Shown: positions 18,623 to 27,519 of the stretch, piece after piece | Position numbering within the stretch: the first letter of the stretch is position 1 | Layout of the letters: each line of letters starts with the position of its first letter | Assembly (NCBI GenBank): GCA_009701885.1 | Contig: WLJH01000010.1 | Span: forward strand, 62,001-126,000 | DNA length: 64,000 nt | Reading direction: 5' to 3' | Origin: Actinomycetota bacterium | Lineage (GTDB): Bacteria > Actinomycetota > Actinomycetes > Propionibacteriales > Nocardioidaceae | The notes under the pieces: generated by a model | Told to the model about the DNA's origin: nothing | Databases searched by the model: none | Seen by the model: only the letters and a program-made list of their open reading frames with translations | Position numbers and translations under genes: made by a program

Positions 18623-18882
18623 ACGCGGTCCTCCCGCAGCTCTTGCAGCGTGGCCTGCAGGTCCACGCCCTCGAGCGGTGGACCGACGAGCTCCGCCCAC
18701 CCGCCGACCCGGGTCGCCGGCCGGTCGAACGTGATCGGCGGTTCCGGCTCGTCGAGCGGGACGAGCCGTCCCACGGGGACGCCGTTGTTGGTCAGCACGA
18801 ACGACTCGCCCGCGGCGACCCGTCGCAGCACCTCACCGGAGCGGTTGCGCAGCTCGCGCTGGGACAGGGTCTCCTCATCCAC
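18619..18882 (-). CDS. Phd/YefM-type antitoxin
   Basis: An 87-residue antitoxin with the Phd/YefM N-terminal DNA-binding pattern LSQRELRNRSGEVLRRV followed by GESFVLTNNGVPVGRLVPL, and a divergent C-terminal toxin-binding tail. It precedes the PIN toxin with a 4-nt overlap. An ATG further upstream at 18924 is in frame, but GTG at 18882 is preferred since TACGGT lies 6 nt before it and family members begin just before the SQRELRN motif. It is expected to repress its own promoter. Confidence 0.85.
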   Translation of the reverse strand: MDEETLSQRELRNRSGEVLRRVAAGESFVLTNNGVPVGRLVPLDEPEPPITFDRPATRVGGWAELVGPPLEGVDLQATLQELREDRV

Positions 18883-18888
18883 CTCGCC

Positions 18889-18894
18889 ACCGTA
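18889..18894 (-). promoter_or_regulatory. -10 hexamer TACGGT of the antitoxin-toxin operon
   Basis: TACGGT-N6-GTG on the minus strand. Confidence 0.5.
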
Positions 18895-19094
18895 GCACCC
18901 GTGCGACACCTCGATTTGACTCATGTCGGGACGCTAAGCGGGCGCGGCGACATCGGCCTGGCGAGATCCACAGAGATGCGGCTGACCGCGCGCCACGGCC
19001 CGCCAGTCGTCCACAACCGCGGCCGCACGAGCCTTCGTCCACAGCCGGCGGCGCGATGGCGTGGATGCCTCCGGAGGGCGCACAGGCTCCCCCC

Positions 19095-20234
19095 ATGACT
19101 CGCGAACCCTTCCGCTCCATCGCCAGCCGGATGACCGAGGACGACCATCGTGCCGTCGCGCGCGCCCACGAGGCGGAGCTGCGCGGCGACTGGGTCGAGG
19201 CCGTGCGGCTGCACCTCTCCGTGCCCTTCTTCCAGCACTCCACGCGCGGGGAGCAGCTCCGGCTCCTGGTCGGTCTGGGCGACCGGGCGCCCTCGTGGAT
19301 GGTGGCCCGTCACCTGACCCAGGTCGCTCGCCGACGTCCCGAGCGCGAGCAGGCCGAGCTGAAGCGAGCTCTGGCCACCGCCGCCGCCATCGCCTACCCC
19401 CGCGGGTTCGACATCGGCGTCATGGGCTGTCGCTGGCCCGAGCAGGTCCCGTCCCAGGTCTTCGGGCGCGACTGGGTCGCCCGCCAGCTCGACGTCCACG
19501 AGCTCGGCGCGCTCGACGACCTCGTCCACGACGCCGACCCCGACCTGCTCGACCGCACGGGCGTACGCCGCTGGATCGGCGCCCCGATGGGCGGCTACCG
19601 CGTCGGCGCAGCGATCGAGGGGGTCCTCGTGCTCCACGACGCCCACACGGGCGCTGCGCACCGGGTCCTGGACCTCGGGCTCACCGAGCAGGTGCCCGCC
19701 GGCGAGCACGTCCTCGGCAGGCTGGTGCCCACCGACGAGGACCCCGGCCTCGTCCTCGACTGGCGCCCCCTCCCGATCGACGAGGCCACCGCGGCCGCGG
19801 TCGCACGCAACCCGCGCGAGTGGCCGCACATCCTGCAGATCCGCTGCCACGCCGGACGCATCCCCGAGCACTTCTCGTTCCTGTCCGAGCCCGGGATCAG
19901 CAGCGACCTGCCTCACCAGTCCTGGACCGCCCTGCTCGGTCGTGGACACGACCACGACCTCGGGGCCGGCGACCAGGAGCCCGGCCGCATCGTGGGTCAG
20001 GCCCTCGACGAGGCACTGCGGCTTGCCGGCCGGGGTCCGGACGACGTCCGCCCGCTCCGGCACTCGATCGCGGACCTGCTGCTGGACCCGCACCTCACCC
20101 CCGAGCGCCTGGCCCGCCATGCCGGTCCACGCACGGCGCCGCGCTGGCGCGTCCTCGCCGACGTCGTACCGCCGCACGCTCGCCACCGCGCCGAGGCGAT
20201 GCTGCTGTGGTGCGAACTTCCGGAGACCGGGTGA
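19095..20234 (+). CDS. hypothetical protein, 379 aa
   Basis: A soluble-looking protein without signal peptide or membrane helices. The N-terminal third is helical and Arg/Glu-rich (AEAVRLHLSVPFFQHSTRG, ARHLTQVARRRPEREQ); the middle shows a conserved-looking block GVRRWIGAPMGGYRVGAA; the end is acidic and helical. Codon use is typical of the genome. I do not recognise the family. It converges on jetD with an 18-nt gap and lies between an antitoxin-toxin module and the Wadjet operon, so it sits in the accessory block without sharing a transcript with either. The ATG at 19095 is taken as start; an earlier in-frame ATG at 19056 adds 13 residues. Confidence 0.7.
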   Translation: MTREPFRSIASRMTEDDHRAVARAHEAELRGDWVEAVRLHLSVPFFQHSTRGEQLRLLVGLGDRAPSWMVARHLTQVARRRPEREQAELKRALATAAAIAYPRGFDIGVMGCRWPEQVPSQVFGRDWVARQLDVHELGALDDLVHDADPDLLDRTGVRRWIGAPMGGYRVGAAIEGVLVLHDAHTGAAHRVLDLGLTEQVPAGEHVLGRLVPTDEDPGLVLDWRPLPIDEATAAAVARNPREWPHILQIRCHAGRIPEHFSFLSEPGISSDLPHQSWTALLGRGHDHDLGAGDQEPGRIVGQALDEALRLAGRGPDDVRPLRHSIADLLLDPHLTPERLARHAGPRTAPRWRVLADVVPPHARHRAEAMLLWCELPETG

Positions 20235-20252
20235 GAGACAGACCGATCGGAC

Positions 20253-21413
20253 TCAGCAGTCGACGGGCCACCGCTCCTGCGCCCAGGCCCAGTCGACGCG
20301 CTCCTGCTCCAGACGCACTCGGGCGGCGTACCTGTCGGTGACGAGGTCCTCGTAGATCGACGCTTCGCCCTCGGTCAACCGCGGGAGCGCGGCCGAGGTG
20401 GGGGTGGGCTCGGTGACCCACCTGCCCCGGTGCTCGAGCAGCGTGTCCCGGTCCATGAGGAAGGACCGGGTCTGCGGCAGCCAGGCGCGGAGCTGGTCGA
20501 GGATCGCGAAACCGTGCGTGTCGAGGTCGCCCCAGTAGTGGACGGGCACCTGAGCGAGCCAGGGCAGCCGACCGGCCCGGGAAACCCGGAAGCCCTCGCC
20601 GAAGACCAGCACCCCGGTCGGGGGCAAGGGCGCGGCCAGGAAGGTCGTCTCGTTCTCGACCACGACCGCAGAGGACACCCGCACGTCCAGCGCCACCAGC
20701 TCATCGAGCGGCGCGGTGACGTCGCTCAGCCCCAGACCTGGCCGGACATCGGTGCCGAGCCGCAGTCGTAGCCGAGCCGGCTTGGCGCCCAGCCCCAGCG
20801 CCTCGACGAACCCGTCGGCCGAGCCCGGCACGCCGAGCACTCCCGCGAGCAGCCCGCGATGCCGCTCGACCAGCTTGGTGTCCACCCCCGGAGCGGTGAT
20901 CTCACGCAGGCGCCGGCCACTGCCACGCTCGGCGCGCAGCCACGCCAACGCCGACAGGATCGCGGGCCAGTCGCGGGGCTCGACGACCAGCGCCGCGTGC
21001 GGATGCTCAGCGGCCCAGCCGAACGCGTCGCTGTCGGGCGAGAGGGTCCGCACCAGCGCGTCCCACCGCCGCACCTCGGGCTCGACGTCCAGGAGCCGCC
21101 ACGCCTGCGACCAGCTCGACACCACCGCCCGGGCGGGCAGCTCGGAGGCCCCGATGGTGCGGGCGCCCACGGGACGCCGGACCAGGTCGAAGCGCCCCGG
21201 CGCCGCCCGCTCGAGCGCGGCGACCCAGGCCCGCACGGCCGCGAGGTCCTCACCGAGCTCGCGGGCGCGCGGCCCGCGCAGGGGCAGGTCCAGCGGCGGG
21301 AACGGCTCGCCGGCGGCGTACGCCGTCAGCAGCGCGCCCGAGCGCCAGCGGGGCCGCAGCCGGGCCGCGATGTCGCTGGGCGTCGTCCAGCGGGTCACGT
21401 CGCGCTCAGCCAT
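20253..21413 (-). CDS. jetD: Wadjet protein JetD (DUF3322/DUF2220 nuclease subunit)
   Basis: A 386-residue protein with the N-terminal arm domain and a C-terminal Toprim-like domain, recognisable by VHYWGDLDTHGFAILDQL, whose acidic residues are those expected to bind the metal that cleaves DNA. In Wadjet complexes JetD is the nuclease that cuts circular plasmid DNA after JetABC extrudes it. Its start overlaps the jetC stop by 8 nt. It is the last gene of the operon, as in type I systems. Confidence 0.9.
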   Translation of the reverse strand: MAERDVTRWTTPSDIAARLRPRWRSGALLTAYAAGEPFPPLDLPLRGPRARELGEDLAAVRAWVAALERAAPGRFDLVRRPVGARTIGASELPARAVVSSWSQAWRLLDVEPEVRRWDALVRTLSPDSDAFGWAAEHPHAALVVEPRDWPAILSALAWLRAERGSGRRLREITAPGVDTKLVERHRGLLAGVLGVPGSADGFVEALGLGAKPARLRLRLGTDVRPGLGLSDVTAPLDELVALDVRVSSAVVVENETTFLAAPLPPTGVLVFGEGFRVSRAGRLPWLAQVPVHYWGDLDTHGFAILDQLRAWLPQTRSFLMDRDTLLEHRGRWVTEPTPTSAALPRLTEGEASIYEDLVTDRYAARVRLEQERVDWAWAQERWPVDC

Positions 21414-24400
21414 GCGCGGCAGCCCGACGCGCGCGGTACTCCTCGATGGTCAGCGTCTGCACCCGCGAGTCGCGGCCGTCGCGGTTGTCGACGAAGCCGA
21501 TGGCCGCGACGTAGGGCTCGATGACGTGGACTTTCTGCAGCGGGGTGACGATGAGCAGCTGCAGCCCCAGCCGCCCGAAGAGCGAGAGCGCGTACCGGGT
21601 GGAGACGTCCGAGCCTCGCCCGAAGGCCTCGTCGATGACGGCGAAGCGGAAGTCGCGCGAGGCCGTGGTGCCCCACTCGAGCTTGAACTGGTAGGCCAGC
21701 GATGCGGCCAGGATGGTGTAGGCGAGCTTCTCCTTCTGGCCGCCGGACTTGCCGTCGGAGTCGCGGTAGTGCTCGTGCTCCTCGCCGGTCTCGCGGTCCA
21801 GCTCGGCGGCCGAGAAGGTGTGCCAGGTGCGTACGTCGGTGACTCGCCGGGTCCAGGCCTTGTCGGCCTCGGCGTGCCCGTCGCGTCCGCGGAACCGGTC
21901 GACGATCCGCTTGACCTCGAGGAAGCGCTGCTCGGAGTACTGGTCGGCGTCGCCGTCGAGCGCGCCCCTCGTGACGGCGCGCAGGTCGTCGCGGAACTGC
22001 CGGACGTCGGAGTTGACCGTCGGCTCCACGACGAGGCGGATGAAGCGACCGGGTGAGTAGTCGATGGCGCCGAGCGACTCGTTGATCCGCTCGACCCGAT
22101 CGCGGATGTCGTCGGACTCCCGGCGCAACCAGGTGGCCAGACCGGCGAGGTCGCGGATGGTGTTGGTGTTGAGCTGCTCCTTGAACTCCGCCTCGAAGCG
22201 GGGGAGGTCGTCGCGACGCACCCGGTCGTGGAAGGCGCGGTACTCCCCCGCCGCGGCGATGGAGGCGTCCATCTCGGTGGTCACGGCCGGCCACTGCGCC
22301 TTGATCGCCGTCATCTGCGCCTGGGCGGCCGTGGCGACACCGTTCATCTGCTGCTGCAGGCGGTCCATCGACGAGGTGAGACCGGCAGCCAGCTCACCCG
22401 CGGCCCGGTCACACGCATCGGGATCTGTGGGGCTGCCGACCCGCTGCACCAGGGCGGGGTACTCGGCGCGCGCGAGCGTCACCACCTCCGCACCCGCCCC
22501 GTCGAGGACCGCCAGTCCCTCGTCGACCCCGCGCTCGGCGCGGTTGATCTCGGCCCGGGTGACCGAGAGCCGCCCTTCCAGGTCGGCGCGCTGCTGGTCC
22601 AGGCCACGGATCTCCTCCTCGACGGCGCTGAGCGCTCGGTCGAGCTCGGCCAGCCGCGAGGAACCGGCCAGCAGGCGCGCTCGCTCGGCGGTGGCGTCCT
22701 CGACCTGTCGCGACGGGGTCGCGACGTCGAGCTCGCTCCACGCCGTGAACTGCGCCAGGTTGCTCAGCGCCTCGGCCCGGCGACGTACGTCGTCGCGAAC
22801 CGCCTGCAAGCCCTCGATCTCGGCCTGTGCGGCGACGACCTGGCTGCGCAGCCGGGCCAGCTCCGCCTCCAGCGCCTCGACCTTGCGGACGTTCGAGCGC
22901 CCGAGGATCCACGAGCGCGGGTCGTCGACCCGGCTGCGGTCGTCCTTCTCGTGTCGCGTTCCCGCGCGCACCTGACCCTCGCGCGTCACGGCTCGGTCGG
23001 CCTCGACCAGCTCCGCGACCGAGTCGACGCACCGGTGGTCCGCGCGTCGGGCGAGCTCACCGCTCAGGAACGTCGCGAACGGACCCGGCTCGACCTGCAG
23101 GGTGTCCAGCAGCCGCAGGTGGCCCTCTCCCGCCCCGGGCAGCGACCGCACCTGCCGCTCCGGCACCCGGTGGTAGACGACCCGGGCTCTGAGGTGGTGA
23201 TCGTTGACCCAGCTCGCGACCGATCCGTAGTGCCGCTGCGGCACCAGCCACGACAGGCCGAAGCCCCGCAGCACCCGCTCGGCGGCACCGCGCCACGCAG
23301 CGTGCTCGTCGGCGACCTCGACCAGCTCCCCGACGAAGGGGACCTCCTCCTCGGCCAGTCCCAGCTCGGCGCACATCCGCGAACGCAGGTCCAGGCTCTG
23401 CCGCGGCAGGTTGCTGGCGCGGCCCGCGAGGCTGGCGAGGTCCGCCTCGACCTCCTCCACCTGCGCGAGGAGACCAGCGCGGCGTCCCATCGCCTCCGCG
23501 AAGGTGGCGTCGAGCTCTCGCTGTCGGGGCGCGGCTTCGTCGTAGGCGGCACGCGCCTGCGCAGCCCGCTCCTCGAAGGAGCCGGCGTCGTGGACCGGGT
23601 CCAGCCCCACGTCCTCGAGCAGTCCCGCGAACCGCTCGGCGCGAGCGCGCCGCTGCTCGACGAGCAGCCCCAGCTCCTTGATCGTCTGCTCCAGGTCGGC
23701 CACCCGGTCGCCGCCAGCCGCCGCGCGCTCGCCGATCAACCGGCCCTGACGGGCCCGAGCGGACTCCAGGGACTCGGTCACCCGCGCGTGCTCGGTGACC
23801 AGCTGGTCCAGCGAACGGGTCAGCGACTCCGTGCGCTCCCGGAGCAGCTCGATCCTTTGCTCGGTGAAGAAGAACGCGACCGCGTCGCGCTGTCGGCCCG
23901 TCGCCTCGCGCTCGGCGACCAGGGCCGCGTGCTTGTCGCAGTTGACCAGCAGCGGCTCGAGAGCAGCGAGCTGGTCCTGCGCTCGGCGTACAGCATCGTG
24001 GGCTCGGGTGAGGTCCTCGAAGTGCGCGACCAGCCCTGCGATGCGCTCGCTGGGGTCAGACGGCTCGAGCATGTGGGTGCGCACGAACTCGTTGAGGTTG
24101 CCCACCGACTTCATCGAGACCGTCTGGTGGAAGAGCTCCATGGCCTGCTCGGAGGCGATGCCGAGCAGGCGGCGCATCTTCTGCCCGTACGCCGGGAAGT
24201 CCTTGTCGACACTCGCCCCCGACTCCCGCAGCCGCTTGCGCAAGGCGTTGAGGTCGCTGCCGAACCCGGCGAAGTCCTCGGCGATGCCCAGTCCCCGCTC
24301 AGCGGTGACGAAGAAGCGCTCGGGCTGGCCGGCTCGGTCGCGCTGGGTGAAGACCTGCGCGAGGGTCACCGGCTCCGGTGCGTCGTCGTTGCCGAAGACG

Positions 24401-24774
24401 CCCAGGATGACCGAGTAGGAGCGGTGGTCGCGCAGGCCCACGGGTCGCGAGGTCCCGGTGCTCTCGATCCGCTCGGACTTGTAGTGGCCCTCGACGTAGG
24501 AGCGCAGCGAGCGTTCCTTGGACTCTGCGCCGGCGGCCTTGTTGTAGGCGATCCGGTGGGCGGGCAGCAGCAGGGTGGTCACCGCATCGACCAGGGTCGA
24601 CTTGCCACTGCCGATGTCGCCGGTGAGCAGGGTGTTCTCCCCCTCCAGGCGCAACGTCCAGACCCGACCGTCGAAGGTGCCCCAGTTGAGCACCTCGACG
24701 CGGTGCAACCGCCAGCCCACGCGTGCCGGCGTGGGGCCATCGAGCTCGAGGGCGGAGAAGAGTCCGTCACTCAT
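21406..24774 (-). CDS. jetC: Wadjet SMC-like ATPase JetC
   Basis: A 1122-residue MukB/SMC-like ATPase, the DNA-extruding motor of Wadjet. Walker A is GDIGSGKST (residues 52-60), the ABC signature is in DGKSGGQKEKLAY, and Walker B is in FRFAVIDEAFGRGS near the C-terminus. The long middle is coiled coil rich in Glu, Arg and Ala, with a central region of hinge-like character. The start is the ATG at 24774, which overlaps the jetB stop by 8 nt; the frame is open upstream but without homology. Full-length, with no disabling change seen. Confidence 0.92.
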   Translation of the reverse strand: MSDGLFSALELDGPTPARVGWRLHRVEVLNWGTFDGRVWTLRLEGENTLLTGDIGSGKSTLVDAVTTLLLPAHRIAYNKAAGAESKERSLRSYVEGHYKSERIESTGTSRPVGLRDHRSYSVILGVFGNDDAPEPVTLAQVFTQRDRAGQPERFFVTAERGLGIAEDFAGFGSDLNALRKRLRESGASVDKDFPAYGQKMRRLLGIASEQAMELFHQTVSMKSVGNLNEFVRTHMLEPSDPSERIAGLVAHFEDLTRAHDAVRRAQDQLAALEPLLVNCDKHAALVAEREATGRQRDAVAFFFTEQRIELLRERTESLTRSLDQLVTEHARVTESLESARARQGRLIGERAAAGGDRVADLEQTIKELGLLVEQRRARAERFAGLLEDVGLDPVHDAGSFEERAAQARAAYDEAAPRQRELDATFAEAMGRRAGLLAQVEEVEADLASLAGRASNLPRQSLDLRSRMCAELGLAEEEVPFVGELVEVADEHAAWRGAAERVLRGFGLSWLVPQRHYGSVASWVNDHHLRARVVYHRVPERQVRSLPGAGEGHLRLLDTLQVEPGPFATFLSGELARRADHRCVDSVAELVEADRAVTREGQVRAGTRHEKDDRSRVDDPRSWILGRSNVRKVEALEAELARLRSQVVAAQAEIEGLQAVRDDVRRRAEALSNLAQFTAWSELDVATPSRQVEDATAERARLLAGSSRLAELDRALSAVEEEIRGLDQQRADLEGRLSVTRAEINRAERGVDEGLAVLDGAGAEVVTLARAEYPALVQRVGSPTDPDACDRAAGELAAGLTSSMDRLQQQMNGVATAAQAQMTAIKAQWPAVTTEMDASIAAAGEYRAFHDRVRRDDLPRFEAEFKEQLNTNTIRDLAGLATWLRRESDDIRDRVERINESLGAIDYSPGRFIRLVVEPTVNSDVRQFRDDLRAVTRGALDGDADQYSEQRFLEVKRIVDRFRGRDGHAEADKAWTRRVTDVRTWHTFSAAELDRETGEEHEHYRDSDGKSGGQKEKLAYTILAASLAYQFKLEWGTTASRDFRFAVIDEAFGRGSDVSTRYALSLFGRLGLQLLIVTPLQKVHVIEPYVAAIGFVDNRDGRDSRVQTLTIEEYRARRAAAHG

Positions 24775-25396
24775 CCGCGGCTCCTCCCGCTGATCCGGCC
24801 GCCGAGCCCGACACCGATGCCGGTCCCGCCGCCGACCCGGAGAGGCGGTACTCCTCGAGCCGACCGGCGAAGTCGGCCAGCGTCTGGGCATCGACGTACG
24901 CCTTGAGGATGCGGCGCACCTCGAAGGTGTCGCGCTGGCCCCGCAATCGACGCAGGAAACCGAGGTCGACGACCTTGCTGATCGTCGCGTCGACCTGGTC
25001 GACCTGACGGGCCTGGTTGGGAGAGTCGGACAGGAAGAGCGAGACCAGTTCCGCGATCTGCTCGCGGGTCAGGATGAGTCGGGCCTCCTGCGACGTCGAC
25101 TCCCACTCCACCATCCGCTTGCGCAGCAGGACGAGCATGAGGCTGACGGGATAGGACAGGCTGCGCCGGTTGACCAGACGCGGCAGGCCGTCCTCCTCCT
25201 CCCTGGCGCGAAGGTAGGCGTAACCCTCGGTCTCGTCCACCACGACGTCGACACCGATGGTGTCGAAGTGGTCACGGACCGGGGCACCGTGCCGCAGCAG
25301 CGTCTGCCAAACCGCCTCCTGCGTCTCGCGGTAGACCACGCCCCTCATCAGGCTGATCACCGCCACCGAGGTGGCGGTCTCCTGCTCGCTCCTCAC
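24767..25396 (-). CDS. jetB: Wadjet protein JetB (DUF4194, MukE-like)
   Basis: A 209-residue kite-type winged-helix subunit. It shows SVAVISLMRGVVYRET near the start, the LPRLVNRRSLSYPVSLMLVLLRKRM block typical of DUF4194, and a C-terminal winged helix (VDATISKVVDLGFLRRL). The last 25 residues are a low-complexity Ala/Gly/Ser tail. It overlaps jetA by 4 nt and jetC by 8 nt. It links the JetC heads to JetA. Confidence 0.88.
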   Translation of the reverse strand: MRSEQETATSVAVISLMRGVVYRETQEAVWQTLLRHGAPVRDHFDTIGVDVVVDETEGYAYLRAREEEDGLPRLVNRRSLSYPVSLMLVLLRKRMVEWESTSQEARLILTREQIAELVSLFLSDSPNQARQVDQVDATISKVVDLGFLRRLRGQRDTFEVRRILKAYVDAQTLADFAGRLEEYRLSGSAAGPASVSGSAAGSAGGAADE

Positions 25397-26823
25397 GACC
25401 GCACCACCGTCGCCTCCGGCATCCGCACGGCCCGCTCGCCTCGGGAGGGGTCGGTCCAGGACACCGTCACCGTGCGCGTCTCGTCGAGGTCGACGCGCAG
25501 GTCCTCCTCCGAGAGCGCGAGGTAGCCCACCAGCTCGGCCAGCCCGTCGCGGAGCGGGTAGAGCTCGACCACCTCGTGCAGGAGCGCGGAGCTGCGAGGG
25601 GGGACGACGGCACGCACCTGCTCAGCCAGCCGGGCCGTGTCGACGAAGGTCTGCTCGAAGAGCGCGCTGGAGTCGAGGTCCTCGACCGCACCGTCGGTCA
25701 CGGCGGAGTCGACGTCGGTCGGAGGTCGTACGTCGTAGAGCGGGCGCTCGAAAGGAAGGCTCACCGCCACCTGGGTCTCGTCGATCTCGAGCCCCGTCGC
25801 AGGTGGGATTGCTCGCACCGCCAGTGCAGCGGTCTCGATCTGGCGCACCAGCTCCAGCACCCGCCGGTTCTCCAGCCAGACCTGGTCGTCGAGGAAGCGA
25901 CGCAGCTGCTCGGACAGCGAGCGGACCACGATCTGGGTGCGCTCGGCGGCGTCGTACCAGTCGTGGTGGACCCGCCGCACGCGCGGGTCGACGGTGACCT
26001 CCTCCATCTTCTGCACCTGCTCGAGCAGGTCGGAGAGCTCCTCCTGGCGCTCGGAGGAGAGGAGGAAGTCGTAGAAGGCCTGGAAGCTGCGACCCTGGTC
26101 GGACCCGGCGATGTCGGCCCGATCAGTGACCAGGCTGGCCAGCAGCTCGCCCTTGCCGGCCTCCCAGGTCGCGATCCGCTCGCGAGCGGCGCGGTCGAGC
26201 GCGCGGAAGTTCTCCTCAACCTCACGGAAGTCGGCCAGCAGCTCGCGGGCGGTGCTGGAGAAGAACTGGTAGCGCTCGCGCAGCGCCGCCCCGTCCATGA
26301 CCGCCAGACGGCCGGCCTCGGCGTCAGCGATCTCACGGTCCAGCTCGTCGCGACGTCGACGCAGCTCGGCCAACCGGACCTCGGGGTCGGACTCGGCCCC
26401 GTGGACCATCTGGCGGAGGAGATCCACGAGCGTGTGCAGCCGTGACTCCGTGCCGATGCTGGGTCGGGCACGCAGACCGGTCACCCAGGCATAGGCCTTC
26501 TCCAGGGCCGGCGTCGCGTCGTAGTGCACCTCGTCGCTGCCGGCGGGGTAGAACCGGCGCAACCACCCGGTGTCGGCCGCGGACCAGTCGTCGAGGTAGG
26601 TCACCGGCGCGGCTGCGTACCCCTCCCCCTCGGGGAGGCGCTGGTTGACCAGGTGCAGGAAGTCGTCAAGCGCCTCGGCCAGCGCGGCCTGGGACCGGGA
26701 GCCGGTGTTGCGTTCGACGAACTGCTCACTGAGGAACGCCAGGACGAGCGGGGCGTTGCGGGCTCGCAGCAACCGCCAGGCGGGGCTGGTCTCGGCCAGC
26801 ATCCTGATCTCGTCGAGCTCCAC
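25393..26823 (-). CDS. jetA: Wadjet protein JetA (DUF3375, MukF-like)
   Basis: A 476-residue kleisin-like subunit. The N-terminus reads DEIRMLAETSPAWRLLRARN and contains the SRSQAALAEALDDFLHLVNQR block of DUF3375; a long helical middle follows (residues about 150-300), then a C-terminal winged-helix region. The start is placed at the GTG at 26823 because GGGAGG lies 5 nt before it and conserved sequence begins there; the frame stays open to 26928. It is the first jet gene, 59 nt after a Doc-like toxin gene on the same strand. Confidence 0.88.
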   Translation of the reverse strand: MELDEIRMLAETSPAWRLLRARNAPLVLAFLSEQFVERNTGSRSQAALAEALDDFLHLVNQRLPEGEGYAAAPVTYLDDWSAADTGWLRRFYPAGSDEVHYDATPALEKAYAWVTGLRARPSIGTESRLHTLVDLLRQMVHGAESDPEVRLAELRRRRDELDREIADAEAGRLAVMDGAALRERYQFFSSTARELLADFREVEENFRALDRAARERIATWEAGKGELLASLVTDRADIAGSDQGRSFQAFYDFLLSSERQEELSDLLEQVQKMEEVTVDPRVRRVHHDWYDAAERTQIVVRSLSEQLRRFLDDQVWLENRRVLELVRQIETAALAVRAIPPATGLEIDETQVAVSLPFERPLYDVRPPTDVDSAVTDGAVEDLDSSALFEQTFVDTARLAEQVRAVVPPRSSALLHEVVELYPLRDGLAELVGYLALSEEDLRVDLDETRTVTVSWTDPSRGERAVRMPEATVVRS

Positions 26824-26845
26824 GCACACCTCCCGGTCGCGCACG

Positions 26846-26851
26846 AGGGTA
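26846..26851 (-). promoter_or_regulatory. -10-like TACCCT upstream of jetA
   Basis: TACCCT lies 22 nt before the jetA GTG, with an RBS between, so jetABCD may have its own promoter inside the gap after the toxin gene. No good -35 is seen. Confidence 0.35.
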
Positions 26852-26882
26852 TTGCGCACCTCCGACACTCGGACGCGACCGG

Positions 26883-27290
26883 TCAGCTCGGCTCGGGCCG
26901 CCCCAGCTCGTAGGTCACCTCGAACCACTCGGCGACGTCGGCGATCTCCAGGCTGTGGTCCAGGCCGACGGCTCGGACGAACATGTTGGCGTGGACCGTC
27001 GGCACGTAGCCGAGGTCGATGCCGTTGAAGTCCAAGAAGGCAACGGCGGAGGCCCAGGCCGTGCGCTTGTTGCCGTTCTCGAAGACCTGACGAGCAGCCA
27101 TCGCATGCAGCAAAGCCGCCGCCTTGTCGAAGATGGTCGGGAACGCCTCGAAGTCGCCGTACCCCGACCAGGGCCGCTCGAGAGCGGCGTCCAGGCCCGC
27201 GGGATCGAGGAGCGCGTGATTTTCGCCGGTATCGGCACAGAGCACCCGGTTGTACTCAGCGACGAGGCCGGCGGTCAGCCGCCGACTCAT
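26883..27290 (-). CDS. Doc/Fic-family protein, toxin-like, Fic His replaced
   Basis: A 135-residue Doc-type Fic protein. Helices before and after the active loop fit, and the loop reads QVFENGNKRTA (residues 68-78). The canonical motif begins with His (HxFx[D/N]xNKR); here that residue is Gln, while Asn74, Lys75 and Arg76 remain. Canonical Doc phosphorylates EF-Tu using this His, so the protein may be inactive, use another residue, or belong to a variant family. It overlaps a short upstream ORF by 4 nt and is followed by jetA after 59 nt. Confidence 0.75.
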   Translation of the reverse strand: MSRRLTAGLVAEYNRVLCADTGENHALLDPAGLDAALERPWSGYGDFEAFPTIFDKAAALLHAMAARQVFENGNKRTAWASAVAFLDFNGIDLGYVPTVHANMFVRAVGLDHSLEIADVAEWFEVTYELGRPEPS

Positions 27291-27436
27291 CGAGCCAGGC
27301 GCTTGAGCAGCTCGGCGTCGCGCTTCCGGATCTTGTCCAGGGCCGCCATCGCCGTGGCGCGATCGACATCGACGACCTCGTCGCGCTCCCGGCGCGCCTC
27401 GTCGCGGACCTCGTCGTCGCTCGCGCGGTGGCTCAT
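27287..27436 (-). CDS. short antitoxin-like protein, 49 aa
   Basis: A charged, helical 49-residue protein (rich in Arg, Glu, Asp, Lys) ending LLKRLAR. It overlaps the Doc-like gene by 4 nt (ATGA), the usual layout of an antitoxin before its toxin, and has TACCGT-N7-ATG upstream. No known antitoxin family is recognised; the assignment rests on size, charge and position. Confidence 0.6.
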   Translation of the reverse strand: MSHRASDDEVRDEARRERDEVVDVDRATAMAALDKIRKRDAELLKRLAR

Positions 27437-27443
27437 GCGTTCC

Positions 27444-27449
27444 ACGGTA
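27444..27449 (-). promoter_or_regulatory. -10 hexamer TACCGT of the Doc module (and perhaps jetABCD)
   Basis: TACCGT-N7-ATG on the minus strand, the leaderless layout. Confidence 0.5.
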
Positions 27450-27519
27450 CGCCGCACGACAGCGAGCGGCACCCGGCTTTCCACAGCGGTTCGGACGCGC
27501 GGTCCGCCATGATCGGCCC

